Origin: Gardnerella vaginalis ATCC 14018 = JCM 11026
Lineage (GTDB): Bacteria > Actinomycetota > Actinomycetes > Actinomycetales > Bifidobacteriaceae
Assembly (NCBI RefSeq): GCF_001042655.1
Contig: NZ_AP012332.1
Coordinates: forward strand, 620,001 to 684,000
Length of the DNA stretch: 64,000 bases
Direction: 5' to 3'
Shown: piece after piece, positions 17,032-27,793 of the stretch
How positions within the stretch are numbered: the first letter of the stretch is position 1
Layout: each line of letters opens with the position of its first letter
Translations under genes and position numbers: made by a program
Notes under the pieces: model-generated
Databases searched by the model: none
The model's input: the letters and a program-made list of their open reading frames with translations, nothing else
What the model was told of the DNA's origin: nothing

Positions 17032-19371
17032 ATGGGTGAAAATCAAGACGACATTAAGGGCGCTAACATGCTCGGATGTGAAATTAGCGAAGATATGCGA
17101 GACCCATTGTGCCCAATATTGCGAATGTGTAAGTGGCATCATCCCGATGAGAATATGGAGATTTTGCACAAAGCTTATGCTAGAGCCGTAAAACAGCATA
17201 CTGGTCAAAGGCGTAAATCAGGCGAACCATATATTATTCATCCTCTTGCTGTTGCTCAGATTTTAGCTGACCTAGGAATGGGTCCTATAGTTGTTGCTGC
17301 AGGATTATTACACGATACTGTTGAAGATACGGATTACACGCTAGAAGAGTGTAGGGCTGATTTTGGTGATACTGTTGCAGGATTAGTCGACGGTGTTACA
17401 AAAATATCAAACATGGAATATGGAGAAAGCGCTCAGGCGGAAACAATCAGAAAAATGGTTGTTGCAATGAGCCGAGATGTGCGAGTGTTGGTGGTAAAAC
17501 TTGCAGATCGTTTGCATAACGCTCGTACATGGAGATACGTTAAGCCATCTAGCTCGCATAAAAAGGCTCGTGAAACTCTAGATGTTTACGCTCCTCTTGC
17601 AAATCGACTCGGTATGAACGCAATTAAGACAGAGCTTGAAGAGCTAAGTTTTAAGGTTTTATATCCAAAAATTTATAACGAAATAGTAGTTTTAGTTGCT
17701 CGTAGAGCTGGTCAACGTGAAGTTTATTTGCGTCAAATTCTAGAAGAAATCAATGAAGATTTAAACCAGCAACATGTAAAAGCTTCTGTTAAGGGGCGTC
17801 CAAAAGATTATTTTTCAATCTATCAAAAGATGATTGTTCGCGGTCATAATTTTGAAAATATTTACGATCTTGTAGGTGTGCGAATAATCGTTGATTCTAT
17901 TCGGGACTGTTATGCTGCATTAGGTGCAGTTCATGCGCGCTGGAGTCCTGTTCCTGGACGTTTTAAGGACTATATAGCAACGCCTAAGCTAAATATGTAT
18001 CAAAGCTTGCACACTACTGTTGTAGGTCCTGGTGGAAAGCCTGTGGAGATTCAGATTCGCACATGGGACATGCATAGGCGTGCTGAATTTGGTATTGCTG
18101 CTCACTGGAAGTATAAGGCAAACGGACAAGCTGGTCGCGCTTTAAGTAAGCCAGATAAAGGTGATGTTAAGCGTGAACAAGAAGAAAACAAAGAGCTTAG
18201 CGAATTAGATAATTTAAAGTGGATTCAGCAGCTTGCAGATTGGACCAGTGAAACGCCAGATTCTGACGAATTCTTGGGTTCCTTAAAGCAAGATCTTGGA
18301 GCTTCGGAAGTCTACGTGTTTACTCCAAAGGGAAGTATTGTTGCTCTTCCGCAAGATGCAACTCCAGTTGACTTTGCTTATTCTGTGCATACTGAGGTTG
18401 GTCACAGAATGATGGGCGCTCGCGTAAATGGAAAGCTTGTGCCACTTGACACTAAGCTTAACAATGGCGATACTGTAGAAGTTCTTACATCAAAGTCTGA
18501 TACTGCTGGTCCTTCAAGAGATTGGCTCAGCTTTGTAAAAAGCCCTAGAGCTAGAAATAAGATTCGTCAATGGTTTAGCAAGGAACGCCGTTCGGAGGCG
18601 ATTGAAGAGGGTAAAGACGAGCTTACGCGAGCTATGCGTAAACGTAATTTGCCTTTATCTACTTTACTTACTCCACAAGCGTTAATAGGTGTTGCAGAAG
18701 AGCTTAATATAACTGCTAATGTAGAAGCTGTTTACGCTGCAATTGGCGAAGGTCAAGTTTCCACTCAAAACGTTATTTCTCGTCTTGTTAAAGATGCTGG
18801 TAGTGAAGAAGTAGCTGAAGAAGCTCAGGAAGAAGCACTTCCGCTTAGGAGAGTTGAGCGTAATCGCAAATCTAATGGTGTTCTTGGTGTTTCCGTAAAG
18901 GGCGTTGGAGATGTGTGGGTTAAACTTGCTCGCTGTTGCATGCCTGTTCCTGGAGATGACATTGTTGGTTTTATAACTAGAAATCAGGGTGTTTCTGTTC
19001 ATAGAACGGATTGCCAGAATATGATTGATTTGCAAAAGTCACAGTCGGAGCGTGTTATTCCTGTTCAATGGACTAGCGATAAAGGCTTGTTCCTTGTTAA
19101 AGTTCAAGTAGAAGCTTTGGATCGTCAGCATTTGCTTTCGGATGTTACGCGAGTTCTTTCGGATCATGGTGTAAACATTCTTTCGGGAACGATTGCTACT
19201 GGAGATGACCGCGTTGCTACAAGTCAATTTACGTTTGAAATGGCAGATCCTCAGCATTTGAACACTCTTCTTGCTGCAATTCGTAAGATTGATGGCGTTT
19301 TTGACGTTTATAGAATTACGGGCGCAAAAGATAGTGCGGAACCGCGACTCAGAAAAATGGAACGCGACTAA
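17032..19371 (+). CDS. relA: Bifunctional (p)ppGpp synthetase/hydrolase, Rel
   Basis: This 779-residue long Rel/SpoT homologue makes and degrades the stringent-response alarmone. Domains in order: HD hydrolase (about 50-200) with the intact HDTVED metal site; synthetase (about 240-390) with GRPKDYFSIYQKM and the RFKD motif seen in bifunctional enzymes (EXDD marks synthetase-only RelA); TGS (about 425-485, VYVFTPKGSIVALP); a helical/zinc-finger region with ARCCMPVPGD; ACT (about 695-765). Both active sites look intact. ATG with GGGAGGTGA upstream. It is monocistronic, followed by a strong terminator. Confidence 0.92.
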   Translation: MGENQDDIKGANMLGCEISEDMRDPLCPILRMCKWHHPDENMEILHKAYARAVKQHTGQRRKSGEPYIIHPLAVAQILADLGMGPIVVAAGLLHDTVEDTDYTLEECRADFGDTVAGLVDGVTKISNMEYGESAQAETIRKMVVAMSRDVRVLVVKLADRLHNARTWRYVKPSSSHKKARETLDVYAPLANRLGMNAIKTELEELSFKVLYPKIYNEIVVLVARRAGQREVYLRQILEEINEDLNQQHVKASVKGRPKDYFSIYQKMIVRGHNFENIYDLVGVRIIVDSIRDCYAALGAVHARWSPVPGRFKDYIATPKLNMYQSLHTTVVGPGGKPVEIQIRTWDMHRRAEFGIAAHWKYKANGQAGRALSKPDKGDVKREQEENKELSELDNLKWIQQLADWTSETPDSDEFLGSLKQDLGASEVYVFTPKGSIVALPQDATPVDFAYSVHTEVGHRMMGARVNGKLVPLDTKLNNGDTVEVLTSKSDTAGPSRDWLSFVKSPRARNKIRQWFSKERRSEAIEEGKDELTRAMRKRNLPLSTLLTPQALIGVAEELNITANVEAVYAAIGEGQVSTQNVISRLVKDAGSEEVAEEAQEEALPLRRVERNRKSNGVLGVSVKGVGDVWVKLARCCMPVPGDDIVGFITRNQGVSVHRTDCQNMIDLQKSQSERVIPVQWTSDKGLFLVKVQVEALDRQHLLSDVTRVLSDHGVNILSGTIATGDDRVATSQFTFEMADPQHLNTLLAAIRKIDGVFDVYRITGAKDSAEPRLRKMERD

Positions 19372-19388
19372 ACAAGAAAACCTAAACA

Positions 19389-19430
19389 ATAAAACTTCCA
19401 GTCAAATAATGTTTTGGCTGGAAGTTTTAT
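19389..19430 (+). terminator. Rho-independent terminator after rel
   Basis: The arm at 19390-19406 (TAAAACTTCCAGTCAAA) pairs with 19412-19429 through one wobble. The stem is flanked by A-rich and T-rich ends, so it could act for both rel and the converging cyclophilin gene. Confidence 0.8.
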
Positions 19431-19474
19431 TATTGCAATTTTATATTATTTATGCTTTATTTTAATTAATGTTA

Positions 19475-20014
19475 TTACTTAATAACCTCAATAGATATAA
19501 TTCCAACTGGCTCTAGTGGGGCATCAGACCTATCTGTTGGAACAGATTCGAGCTTATCTACAACAGCTTTAGATTCATCATCCACGACTTCTCCAAAAAT
19601 GGTGTGATGACCATCAAGCCAAGGAGTTGGCACGGTAGTTATAAAGAACTGAGATCCATTCGTGCCGTGTAAGCGTCCGTCTCGTCCGCGCTGTTTTCCA
19701 GCATTTGCCATTGCAAGAAGATACGGTTTATCAAACTTTAAGGATGGGTCAATCTCATCGTCAAATTCGTAGCCAGGACCACCCATTCCGTTTCCAAGAG
19801 GGCATCCGCCTTGAATCATAAAGTCTTTGATAATACGATGGAATGTCAAACCGTCATAGAATGGTTCGTTGGATTTTTCTCCCGTAAAAGGATTCATCCA
19901 CTCTTTTGAACCAGTCGCCAAGTCAACGAAATTTTTTACTGTAATAGGCGCTTTATCGTCAAAAAGATTAATCTTTATATCGCCTTCGGACGTATGCATA
20001 TTGATAAGTGTCAT
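19475..20014 (-). CDS. ppiB: Cyclophilin-type peptidyl-prolyl cis-trans isomerase
   Basis: This 179-residue single-domain cyclophilin speeds cis-trans isomerisation of X-Pro bonds in folding proteins. Active-site signatures are [23 protein letters not shown] and [12 protein letters not shown]. There is no signal peptide, so it is cytoplasmic. The whole length is the conserved catalytic domain, starting at the ATG at 20014 ([18 protein letters not shown]). ppiA is an equally usable symbol in actinobacteria. Confidence 0.9.
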   Translation of the reverse strand: MTLINMHTSEGDIKINLFDDKAPITVKNFVDLATGSKEWMNPFTGEKSNEPFYDGLTFHRIIKDFMIQGGCPLGNGMGGPGYEFDDEIDPSLKFDKPYLLAMANAGKQRGRDGRLHGTNGSQFFITTVPTPWLDGHHTIFGEVVDDESKAVVDKLESVPTDRSDAPLEPVGIISIEVIK

Positions 20015-20049
20015 AATGCGATTTTCCCATATGTTAAAGACTGTTCAAA

Positions 20050-20079
20050 ACTGTTGCAAATAAAACTGTTGCAAATAAA
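20050..20079. repeat. Two tandem 15-base repeats
   Basis: ACTGTTGCAAATAAA occurs twice in direct succession (20050-20064 and 20065-20079) between the cyclophilin gene and the thiC terminator. A partial copy (GACTGTTCAAA) precedes it. No function is apparent. Confidence 0.7.
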
Positions 20080-20127
20080 AATAAGGCGAGCTTGAGCAGG
20101 ATTAATCTTGCATTAACTCGCCTTATT
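20080..20127 (-). terminator. Rho-independent terminator of thiE-thiC
   Basis: The arms AATAAGGCGAG (20080-20090) and CTCGCCTTATT (20117-20127) form a perfect 11-base stem. On the minus strand it is followed by a T-rich tail. It lies 34 bases past the thiC stop codon. Confidence 0.85.
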
Positions 20128-20161
20128 TTCGTAATATCAAAACTTTAGAAACATAGATACT

Positions 20162-22904
<2,743 letters not shown>

Positions 22905-22991
22905 AAATGTTGTGACTCAGACATTCTACATTATTTGGTATCTTTTTAATAAATCGTAGGCATGTTGAATGGTTGATCATTTGATAAATAG

Positions 22992-23045
22992 AAAATCCTA
23001 GAAGCGATTAATAGATTTTACTGTATCTTACGCTACTAGGATTTT
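22992..23045 (-). terminator. Terminator after metI
   Basis: The arms AAAATCCTAG (22992-23001) and CTAGGATTTT (23036-23045) pair perfectly, with an inner AGCG/CGCT extension. The flanks are T-rich on the minus strand. It lies 38 bases past the metI stop. Confidence 0.7.
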
Positions 23046-23082
23046 ATTTGTGACTTTTTTATTTGTGACTTTTTATTGGATA

Positions 23083-23766
23083 TTATCGACGTTCATGATG
23101 GTTGATTTTATTGGATATTAAATCTCCAACAGTTTGTACTACTTGCACAAGAAGAATACAGAAAATAACAGCAACACTCATAACATCGTATTGGTAACGC
23201 TGATATCCGTAGCGAATTGCAATATCTCCTAGACCGCCTGCGCCAACAGTTCCAGCCATTGCAGAGAATCCAAAAAGTGTAATGAAAGTCAATGCCGCTC
23301 CACGAATTAATGAAGGCAAGCTTTCAAAAAGCAATACTTTGAATACTATTTGCGTATTGCTTGCGCCAAAACTTTGTGCAGCTTCTATAAGACTTCCATC
23401 AACTTCTGCAAGAGATTGCTCAACAATTCGCGCTACGAATGGTGCAGCTGTTAAAACAAGAGGAACAATAGCGCCAGAAACTCCCAAAGACGTTCCAACA
23501 ATAAGTCTAGTAAGTGGAATTATTGCAACAAGTAGGATTATAAACGGTATTGAGCGAACAATATTTACAATCCAACCTAAAACCGCATTCAAATATGAGT
23601 TAGGACGTATTCCTTGTTTTGCGCTTGTTATAAGAAGAACTCCTATTGGTAATCCTATTACGTATGCGAATAGTGTAGATATTGAAGTCATAGATATTGT
23701 ATCTTTTGTGCCTTCAATAAGTAGTTCTCCATATTCGTCTATAAATTGTGAAATATTTTCTGGCAT
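23083..23766 (-). CDS. metI: Methionine ABC transporter permease
   Basis: This 227-residue inner-membrane permease of the MetNIQ importer has five or so hydrophobic segments and the EAA loop that contacts the ATPase (EVDGSLIEAAQSFGASN). MetI dimers form the pore for methionine. It starts 2 bases after the metN stop, the last gene of the metQ-metN-metI operon, and ends in a terminator. Confidence 0.9.
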   Translation of the reverse strand: MPENISQFIDEYGELLIEGTKDTISMTSISTLFAYVIGLPIGVLLITSAKQGIRPNSYLNAVLGWIVNIVRSIPFIILLVAIIPLTRLIVGTSLGVSGAIVPLVLTAAPFVARIVEQSLAEVDGSLIEAAQSFGASNTQIVFKVLLFESLPSLIRGAALTFITLFGFSAMAGTVGAGGLGDIAIRYGYQRYQYDVMSVAVIFCILLVQVVQTVGDLISNKINHHERR

Positions 23767-23768
23767 TT

Positions 23769-24593
23769 TTATTTCACCCCATTGTTTGTTGCGCTATTAG
23801 TGGTTATTCCATTTTCGGAATTACTATTATTGGATTTAGTTCCCCTATGGTTTTCAACATGTTCGTCTGCAATAAGCGTTTTTAAAATATTGCTTTGAGG
23901 ATTTTTGAAAAGTGTTGAAGTGTCACCGATCTCTACGATTTTTCCGCCGTCAATCATAGCAACCCTATCGCAAATATTTCTTGCTACTGCTAACGAGTGA
24001 GTAATAATAACCAGTGTTACGTTAAGATCTCGGTTGATTCTTCTAAGCAAGTCAAGTATTTGTGCTGTAGTTGTTGAATCCAAGGCGCTTGTTGCTTCGT
24101 CACAAAGCATTATAGAAGGATTATTAGCAAGTGCTCTCGCTATTGCAACTCTTTGCTGTTGTCCGCCAGAAAGCTGAACAGGGTAGCGGTTTGCTAAATC
24201 TTTTAATCCAACTAAATCGAGTAAATACTTTGCTCGTTCTTCTCTTTTTTCTTTAGGAGTGTTGTTTAGTTCCAAAGGAAAAGTCACATTTTGTAACACA
24301 GTTCGCTGTTGAAAAAGACTAAAGTTTTGGAAAATCATTCCAATATTCGATCTTATTTTAGATAAATCTCTATTTTTGGCGTCCGTAATATCTTTTCCGT
24401 CTATTAGCACTCTTCCAGATGTTGGACGTTCTAACAAGTTCATGCATCTGACTAATGATGATTTTCCAGCTCCAGAAGATCCCAAAATACCAAATACTTC
24501 GCCTGATTCAATAGTTAAATTAATATCGTTAAGTGCTTCGTGCGATTGCTTACCACTTGAGTAAGTTTTATAAAGATGCTCAATTTGAATCAT
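23769..24593 (-). CDS. metN: Methionine ABC transporter ATP-binding protein
   Basis: This 274-residue ATPase drives methionine import. Walker A GSSGAGKSS, Q-loop, signature LSGGQQQR and Walker B IMLCDEATSALD are all present, followed by the H-loop (IITHSLAV). I chose the ATG at 24593 (MIQIEHLYKTY), matching the family start; a GTG at 24632 would lie inside the hairpin between metQ and metN. Compared with the E. coli protein the regulatory C-terminal ACT-like domain is largely missing (only about 50 low-complexity residues after the ATPase), so trans-inhibition by methionine may be absent. Confidence 0.9.
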   Translation of the reverse strand: MIQIEHLYKTYSSGKQSHEALNDINLTIESGEVFGILGSSGAGKSSLVRCMNLLERPTSGRVLIDGKDITDAKNRDLSKIRSNIGMIFQNFSLFQQRTVLQNVTFPLELNNTPKEKREERAKYLLDLVGLKDLANRYPVQLSGGQQQRVAIARALANNPSIMLCDEATSALDSTTTAQILDLLRRINRDLNVTLVIITHSLAVARNICDRVAMIDGGKIVEIGDTSTLFKNPQSNILKTLIADEHVENHRGTKSNNSNSENGITTNSATNNGVK

Positions 24594-24617
24594 ATTATCT
24601 CTCACTGATTTTGAAAA

Positions 24618-24672
24618 GCAAATATGAGGCACGTGCCTCTATGCTTTTGTGAGGCACATGTCTCATATTTGC
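24618..24672 (-). promoter_or_regulatory. Large hairpin between metQ and metN
   Basis: The 22-base arms 24618-24639 and 24651-24672 pair with only two non-Watson-Crick positions around an 11-base loop. The arms contain GAGGCAC repeats and begin or end with GCAAATATGAG. It lies between the metQ stop and the metN Shine-Dalgarno. The following T-run is short, so it fits a partial terminator or an RNA-stabilising hairpin that lets the binding protein be made in excess over the ATPase. Confidence 0.7.
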
Positions 24673-24697
24673 TTAAGGTTAGAACAATGCAATCATC

Positions 24698-25546
24698 TTA
24701 GAAAACTGGCAAAACAGCGCCGTTGTAGTTTTTCTTTATAAAATCACGAACTGCATCTGTTTTTAACGCTTTTACAAGAGCCTTGATTTTAGCAAGCTTT
24801 TCGGATCCTTTCTTAACAGCAATAATGTTTTCGTATGTCTTAGCAGCTACGCCTCCAACTTTTTCGCTTGTAAGAGGATCTTTAGTTGGGTTAAATCCAG
24901 CTTGAATAGCGTAGTTTCCGTTTAGAGCAGCTAAATCAACGTCCTTAACAACTGTTGGAACCAAAGCAGCGTCTATTTCCTTAAACTTTAGATTCTTTGG
25001 ATTAGAAACAATATCTTTCTTTGTTGCGTTAACATCCTTTGGATTCTTTAGCTTAAGAAGACCTGCATCTTGCAAAAGAAGAAGTGCGCGAGCTTCGTTG
25101 GTTGGGTCGCTAGGAACCGCAACTGTTGCGCCATCTTTTAAGTCCTTAATTGTTTTAGTCTTTCCTGGGTAAAGTCCAAATGGTTCAAAGTGGATTCCAG
25201 CAATAGAAATAATATGCGTTCCTCTTTCTTTATTAAAGTTATCTAAGTATGGCAAATGCTGATGGTAGTTTGCGTCTGCTTCGCCTTCTTCTACAGCAGT
25301 ATTTGGTTGCACGTAGTCAGTAAATTCCTTAACAACCAACTTATAGCCTTGTTTTTGCAAAATTGGCTTAACTACTTTGTTCAAAATATCGCTGTGAGGA
25401 GTTGGGGAAGCTGCAACCTTAATCACCTTATCGTCTTTAGTTGCTCCATTTGCAGAAGATCCGCATGCGCTTAGTGAAAGCCCCAAAATCGCAGTTAGTG
25501 CTGTAAAAGCTGCAATAATCTTTGTGTTCTTCTTTGTGATTTTCAT
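24698..25546 (-). CDS. metQ: Methionine-binding lipoprotein
   Basis: This 282-residue substrate-binding protein has a lipoprotein signal with lipobox LSAC (Cys28), so it is tethered to the outer face of the membrane. The mature part is a NlpA/MetQ-type periplasmic-binding fold (YHQHLPYLDNF, VAVPSDPTNEARALLLLQ). It delivers methionine to MetNI. ATG with AAGGGG upstream. It is the first gene of the operon. I looked for a SAM riboswitch or S-box upstream and see none. Confidence 0.92.
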   Translation of the reverse strand: MKITKKNTKIIAAFTALTAILGLSLSACGSSANGATKDDKVIKVAASPTPHSDILNKVVKPILQKQGYKLVVKEFTDYVQPNTAVEEGEADANYHQHLPYLDNFNKERGTHIISIAGIHFEPFGLYPGKTKTIKDLKDGATVAVPSDPTNEARALLLLQDAGLLKLKNPKDVNATKKDIVSNPKNLKFKEIDAALVPTVVKDVDLAALNGNYAIQAGFNPTKDPLTSEKVGGVAAKTYENIIAVKKGSEKLAKIKALVKALKTDAVRDFIKKNYNGAVLPVF

Positions 25547-25854
25547 ATTTTTCCCCTTGTCCTTTAATGTTTTTTGTTCGTTGATGTTTTGTTTCTTAGC
25601 AACGGAATATCAATATATGCGATTTTGTATCTTCTTCGCTACCTATTTTCTATTTGTATAATTTATGACGAGTTAGCAATACTAATGAAATCAGGCAGAT
25701 ATGTGACAATTAATTTTTTATACTTGCGATTGATTTTTTGTTTTTCGCTTGTTTTTTATGATTGGCGTTTTGCGATTTTTCTGTTTAGTGGATGCTTTTA
25801 TTGCAATATGACTTTATACAATGCGGCTTATGCAACATGGATTATAATAAAAAC
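25547..25854. other. Divergent promoter region between metQ and nadE
   Basis: This 308-base AT-rich stretch separates two divergent genes and should hold both promoters. The best single box is TATAAT at 25657-25662 on the plus strand, without a good -35. No riboswitch, palindromic operator or small gene is evident. Confidence 0.5.
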
Positions 25855-27552
25855 ATGACTTCTTTGCGTTTAGCTTTAGCTCAAATTGACACTTGCGTTG
25901 GAAACATAAGCAAAAATACGGATGAAATATTGCGATTTTGCAAAGATGCAAGTAGTGGAAACGCTGATATTGTTGTGTTTCCAGAAATGACACTAACAGG
26001 GTATCCAATCGAAGACCTTGCTTTGCGTGCAACATTTAGAAAAGCAGCTAGCGACGCTGCTTACAGTCTTGCAAAAATCTTAAAAGATAGCGGATTAGCT
26101 GACTTATACGTTGTTGTTGGAACAGTTGGTGTAGACGATGAATTAGGTAAGCCAAGAAATCGTTTACTTGTTATTCATGATGGAAAAGTGGAGCTTGTTT
26201 ATGACAAGCATTTCTTACCAAATTATGGCGTTTTTGACGAATTTAGAATTTTCTCTTCTGGAGATGATTGCGGAATTCTAAACGTTAAAGGCGCAAAATT
26301 AGGATTTGCGATTTGCGAAGACATTTGGCAAGATGGCGGCCCAGTTGCGCGTCTTTCTAAAGAGGGGATTGATGTTTTAGTAACAATCAACGGTTCTCCG
26401 TACGAAGAAGGCAAAACGGATATTCGCTTAAAGCTGGCGCAAAAGCGTGCAAAAGAGCTTAATGCTCCTCTTGTTTACGTAAATCAAGTTGGTGCTCAAG
26501 ATGATCTTGTTTTTGATGGCGGCAGTTTTGTAGTAAACGCAGATGGATCCCTGATCGAGCGTTCTAAAATGTTTGATCAAGACTTAAGTTTTGTTGATTT
26601 TAATACAGATTTAGATGCACAAAAGTGCTCAACGATTGCTCAAAAATTAGACCCAGACGAAGAAGTTTATTGCGCATGTGTTTTGGGACTTAGAGATTAC
26701 ATGCGCAAAAACGGATTTAAGGGCGTTTGCTTAGGACTTTCTGGCGGAATTGACTCTGCGCTAGTTGCAACTATGGCGGCAGATGCTTGCGGAGGGCAAA
26801 ACGTTTGGGGAATCTCAATGCCAAGCATGTATTCTTCGCTTGGTTCTAAAGACGACGCTTGCGATTTAGCTAAGCGACTTGGAGCACATTACGATATTCA
26901 GCCCATTGAGCCACTTTTTAAGTCATTCCAAAATCAGCTTGATTTACAAGGTGTTGCTGCAGAAAATTTGCAAGCGCGAGTTAGAGGCGTGATTGTTATG
27001 GCGTACTCTAATTCAAAAGGATTGCTGGCACTAGCTACTGGCAATAAGTCGGAGCTTGCATGCGGTTATTCTACGATTTATGGAGATGCAGTAGGAGGGT
27101 ATGCTCCTATTAAAGATTTGTTTAAGACTCGCGTTTGGGCGCTTTCTAGATGGCGAAATCGTGCTGCTCAAAATGGAGTAGGTCTTGGAATGTTACCTAT
27201 TGCTGGCAGTGAAGATTTTCCTAAAGACAATGCTCCAAAAGATAGCATTCTTATACCTGTAAACTCGATTATTAAGCCTCCAAGCGCAGAGCTAAGACCA
27301 GGGCAAAAGGATTCTGATTCTTTGCCAGAATACGATTTGCTAGATAAAGTGTTGGAAGCTCATATTGAGCTTGCTCACGGTCGCGCAGATTTGCTTGCAG
27401 ACGGTTTTGATGAGCGCACAGTTGATACAGTTATTAGGCTTGTAGACCGCGCAGAATGGAAGCGTAGGCAGTATCCGTTAGGGCCAAAAGTTAGTGCGAT
27501 TGCGTTTGGAAGAGATAGGCGAATTCCAGTAACAACCGCGTTTAGAGAGTAG
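25855..27552 (+). CDS. nadE: Glutamine-dependent NAD+ synthase
   Basis: This 565-residue two-domain enzyme makes NAD from deamido-NAD, ATP and glutamine. The N-terminal nitrilase-type glutaminase domain carries the Glu-Lys-Cys triad (FPEMTLTGYP, DKHFLPNYGVFDE, FAICEDIW with Cys154). The C-terminal synthetase domain has the SGGIDSALVATM pyrophosphatase loop. I chose the ATG at 25855 (MTSLRLALAQ), where family similarity begins; the frame extends to an ATG at 25792 but those residues look non-coding. It ends in a clear terminator. Confidence 0.92.
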   Translation: MTSLRLALAQIDTCVGNISKNTDEILRFCKDASSGNADIVVFPEMTLTGYPIEDLALRATFRKAASDAAYSLAKILKDSGLADLYVVVGTVGVDDELGKPRNRLLVIHDGKVELVYDKHFLPNYGVFDEFRIFSSGDDCGILNVKGAKLGFAICEDIWQDGGPVARLSKEGIDVLVTINGSPYEEGKTDIRLKLAQKRAKELNAPLVYVNQVGAQDDLVFDGGSFVVNADGSLIERSKMFDQDLSFVDFNTDLDAQKCSTIAQKLDPDEEVYCACVLGLRDYMRKNGFKGVCLGLSGGIDSALVATMAADACGGQNVWGISMPSMYSSLGSKDDACDLAKRLGAHYDIQPIEPLFKSFQNQLDLQGVAAENLQARVRGVIVMAYSNSKGLLALATGNKSELACGYSTIYGDAVGGYAPIKDLFKTRVWALSRWRNRAAQNGVGLGMLPIAGSEDFPKDNAPKDSILIPVNSIIKPPSAELRPGQKDSDSLPEYDLLDKVLEAHIELAHGRADLLADGFDERTVDTVIRLVDRAEWKRRQYPLGPKVSAIAFGRDRRIPVTTAFRE

Positions 27553-27618
27553 ACGAAATCTTGGATACGTCTTGGGAAAAGTCGCAAGCATCCGTTGATT
27601 AACTACATATTGCATATG

Positions 27619-27650
27619 CGCTAGTTTGAGTATTCAAACTAGCGTTTTTT
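27619..27650 (+). terminator. Rho-independent terminator after nadE
   Basis: CGCTAGTTTG (27619-27628) pairs perfectly with CAAACTAGCG (27635-27644), loop of six, followed by six T. Confidence 0.9.
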
Positions 27651-27793
27651 ACTAAATTGAATACATAAAAGCATAAAATGTGAGGTAACTCACTTTAAAA
27701 TAGTAAAAAATCGACGTGTACTGTTTAAACATTGCTTTAACATAGTAGAGAAGACGGCGTGAAGAAGCGTCGTGGATACGAAAGGAGTCAAAT

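Noticed and set aside
25547..25854. SAM riboswitch (S-box) ahead of metQ
   Set aside because: I searched the minus strand for conserved S-box and SAM-II-like blocks and found none; the region is only AT-rich.
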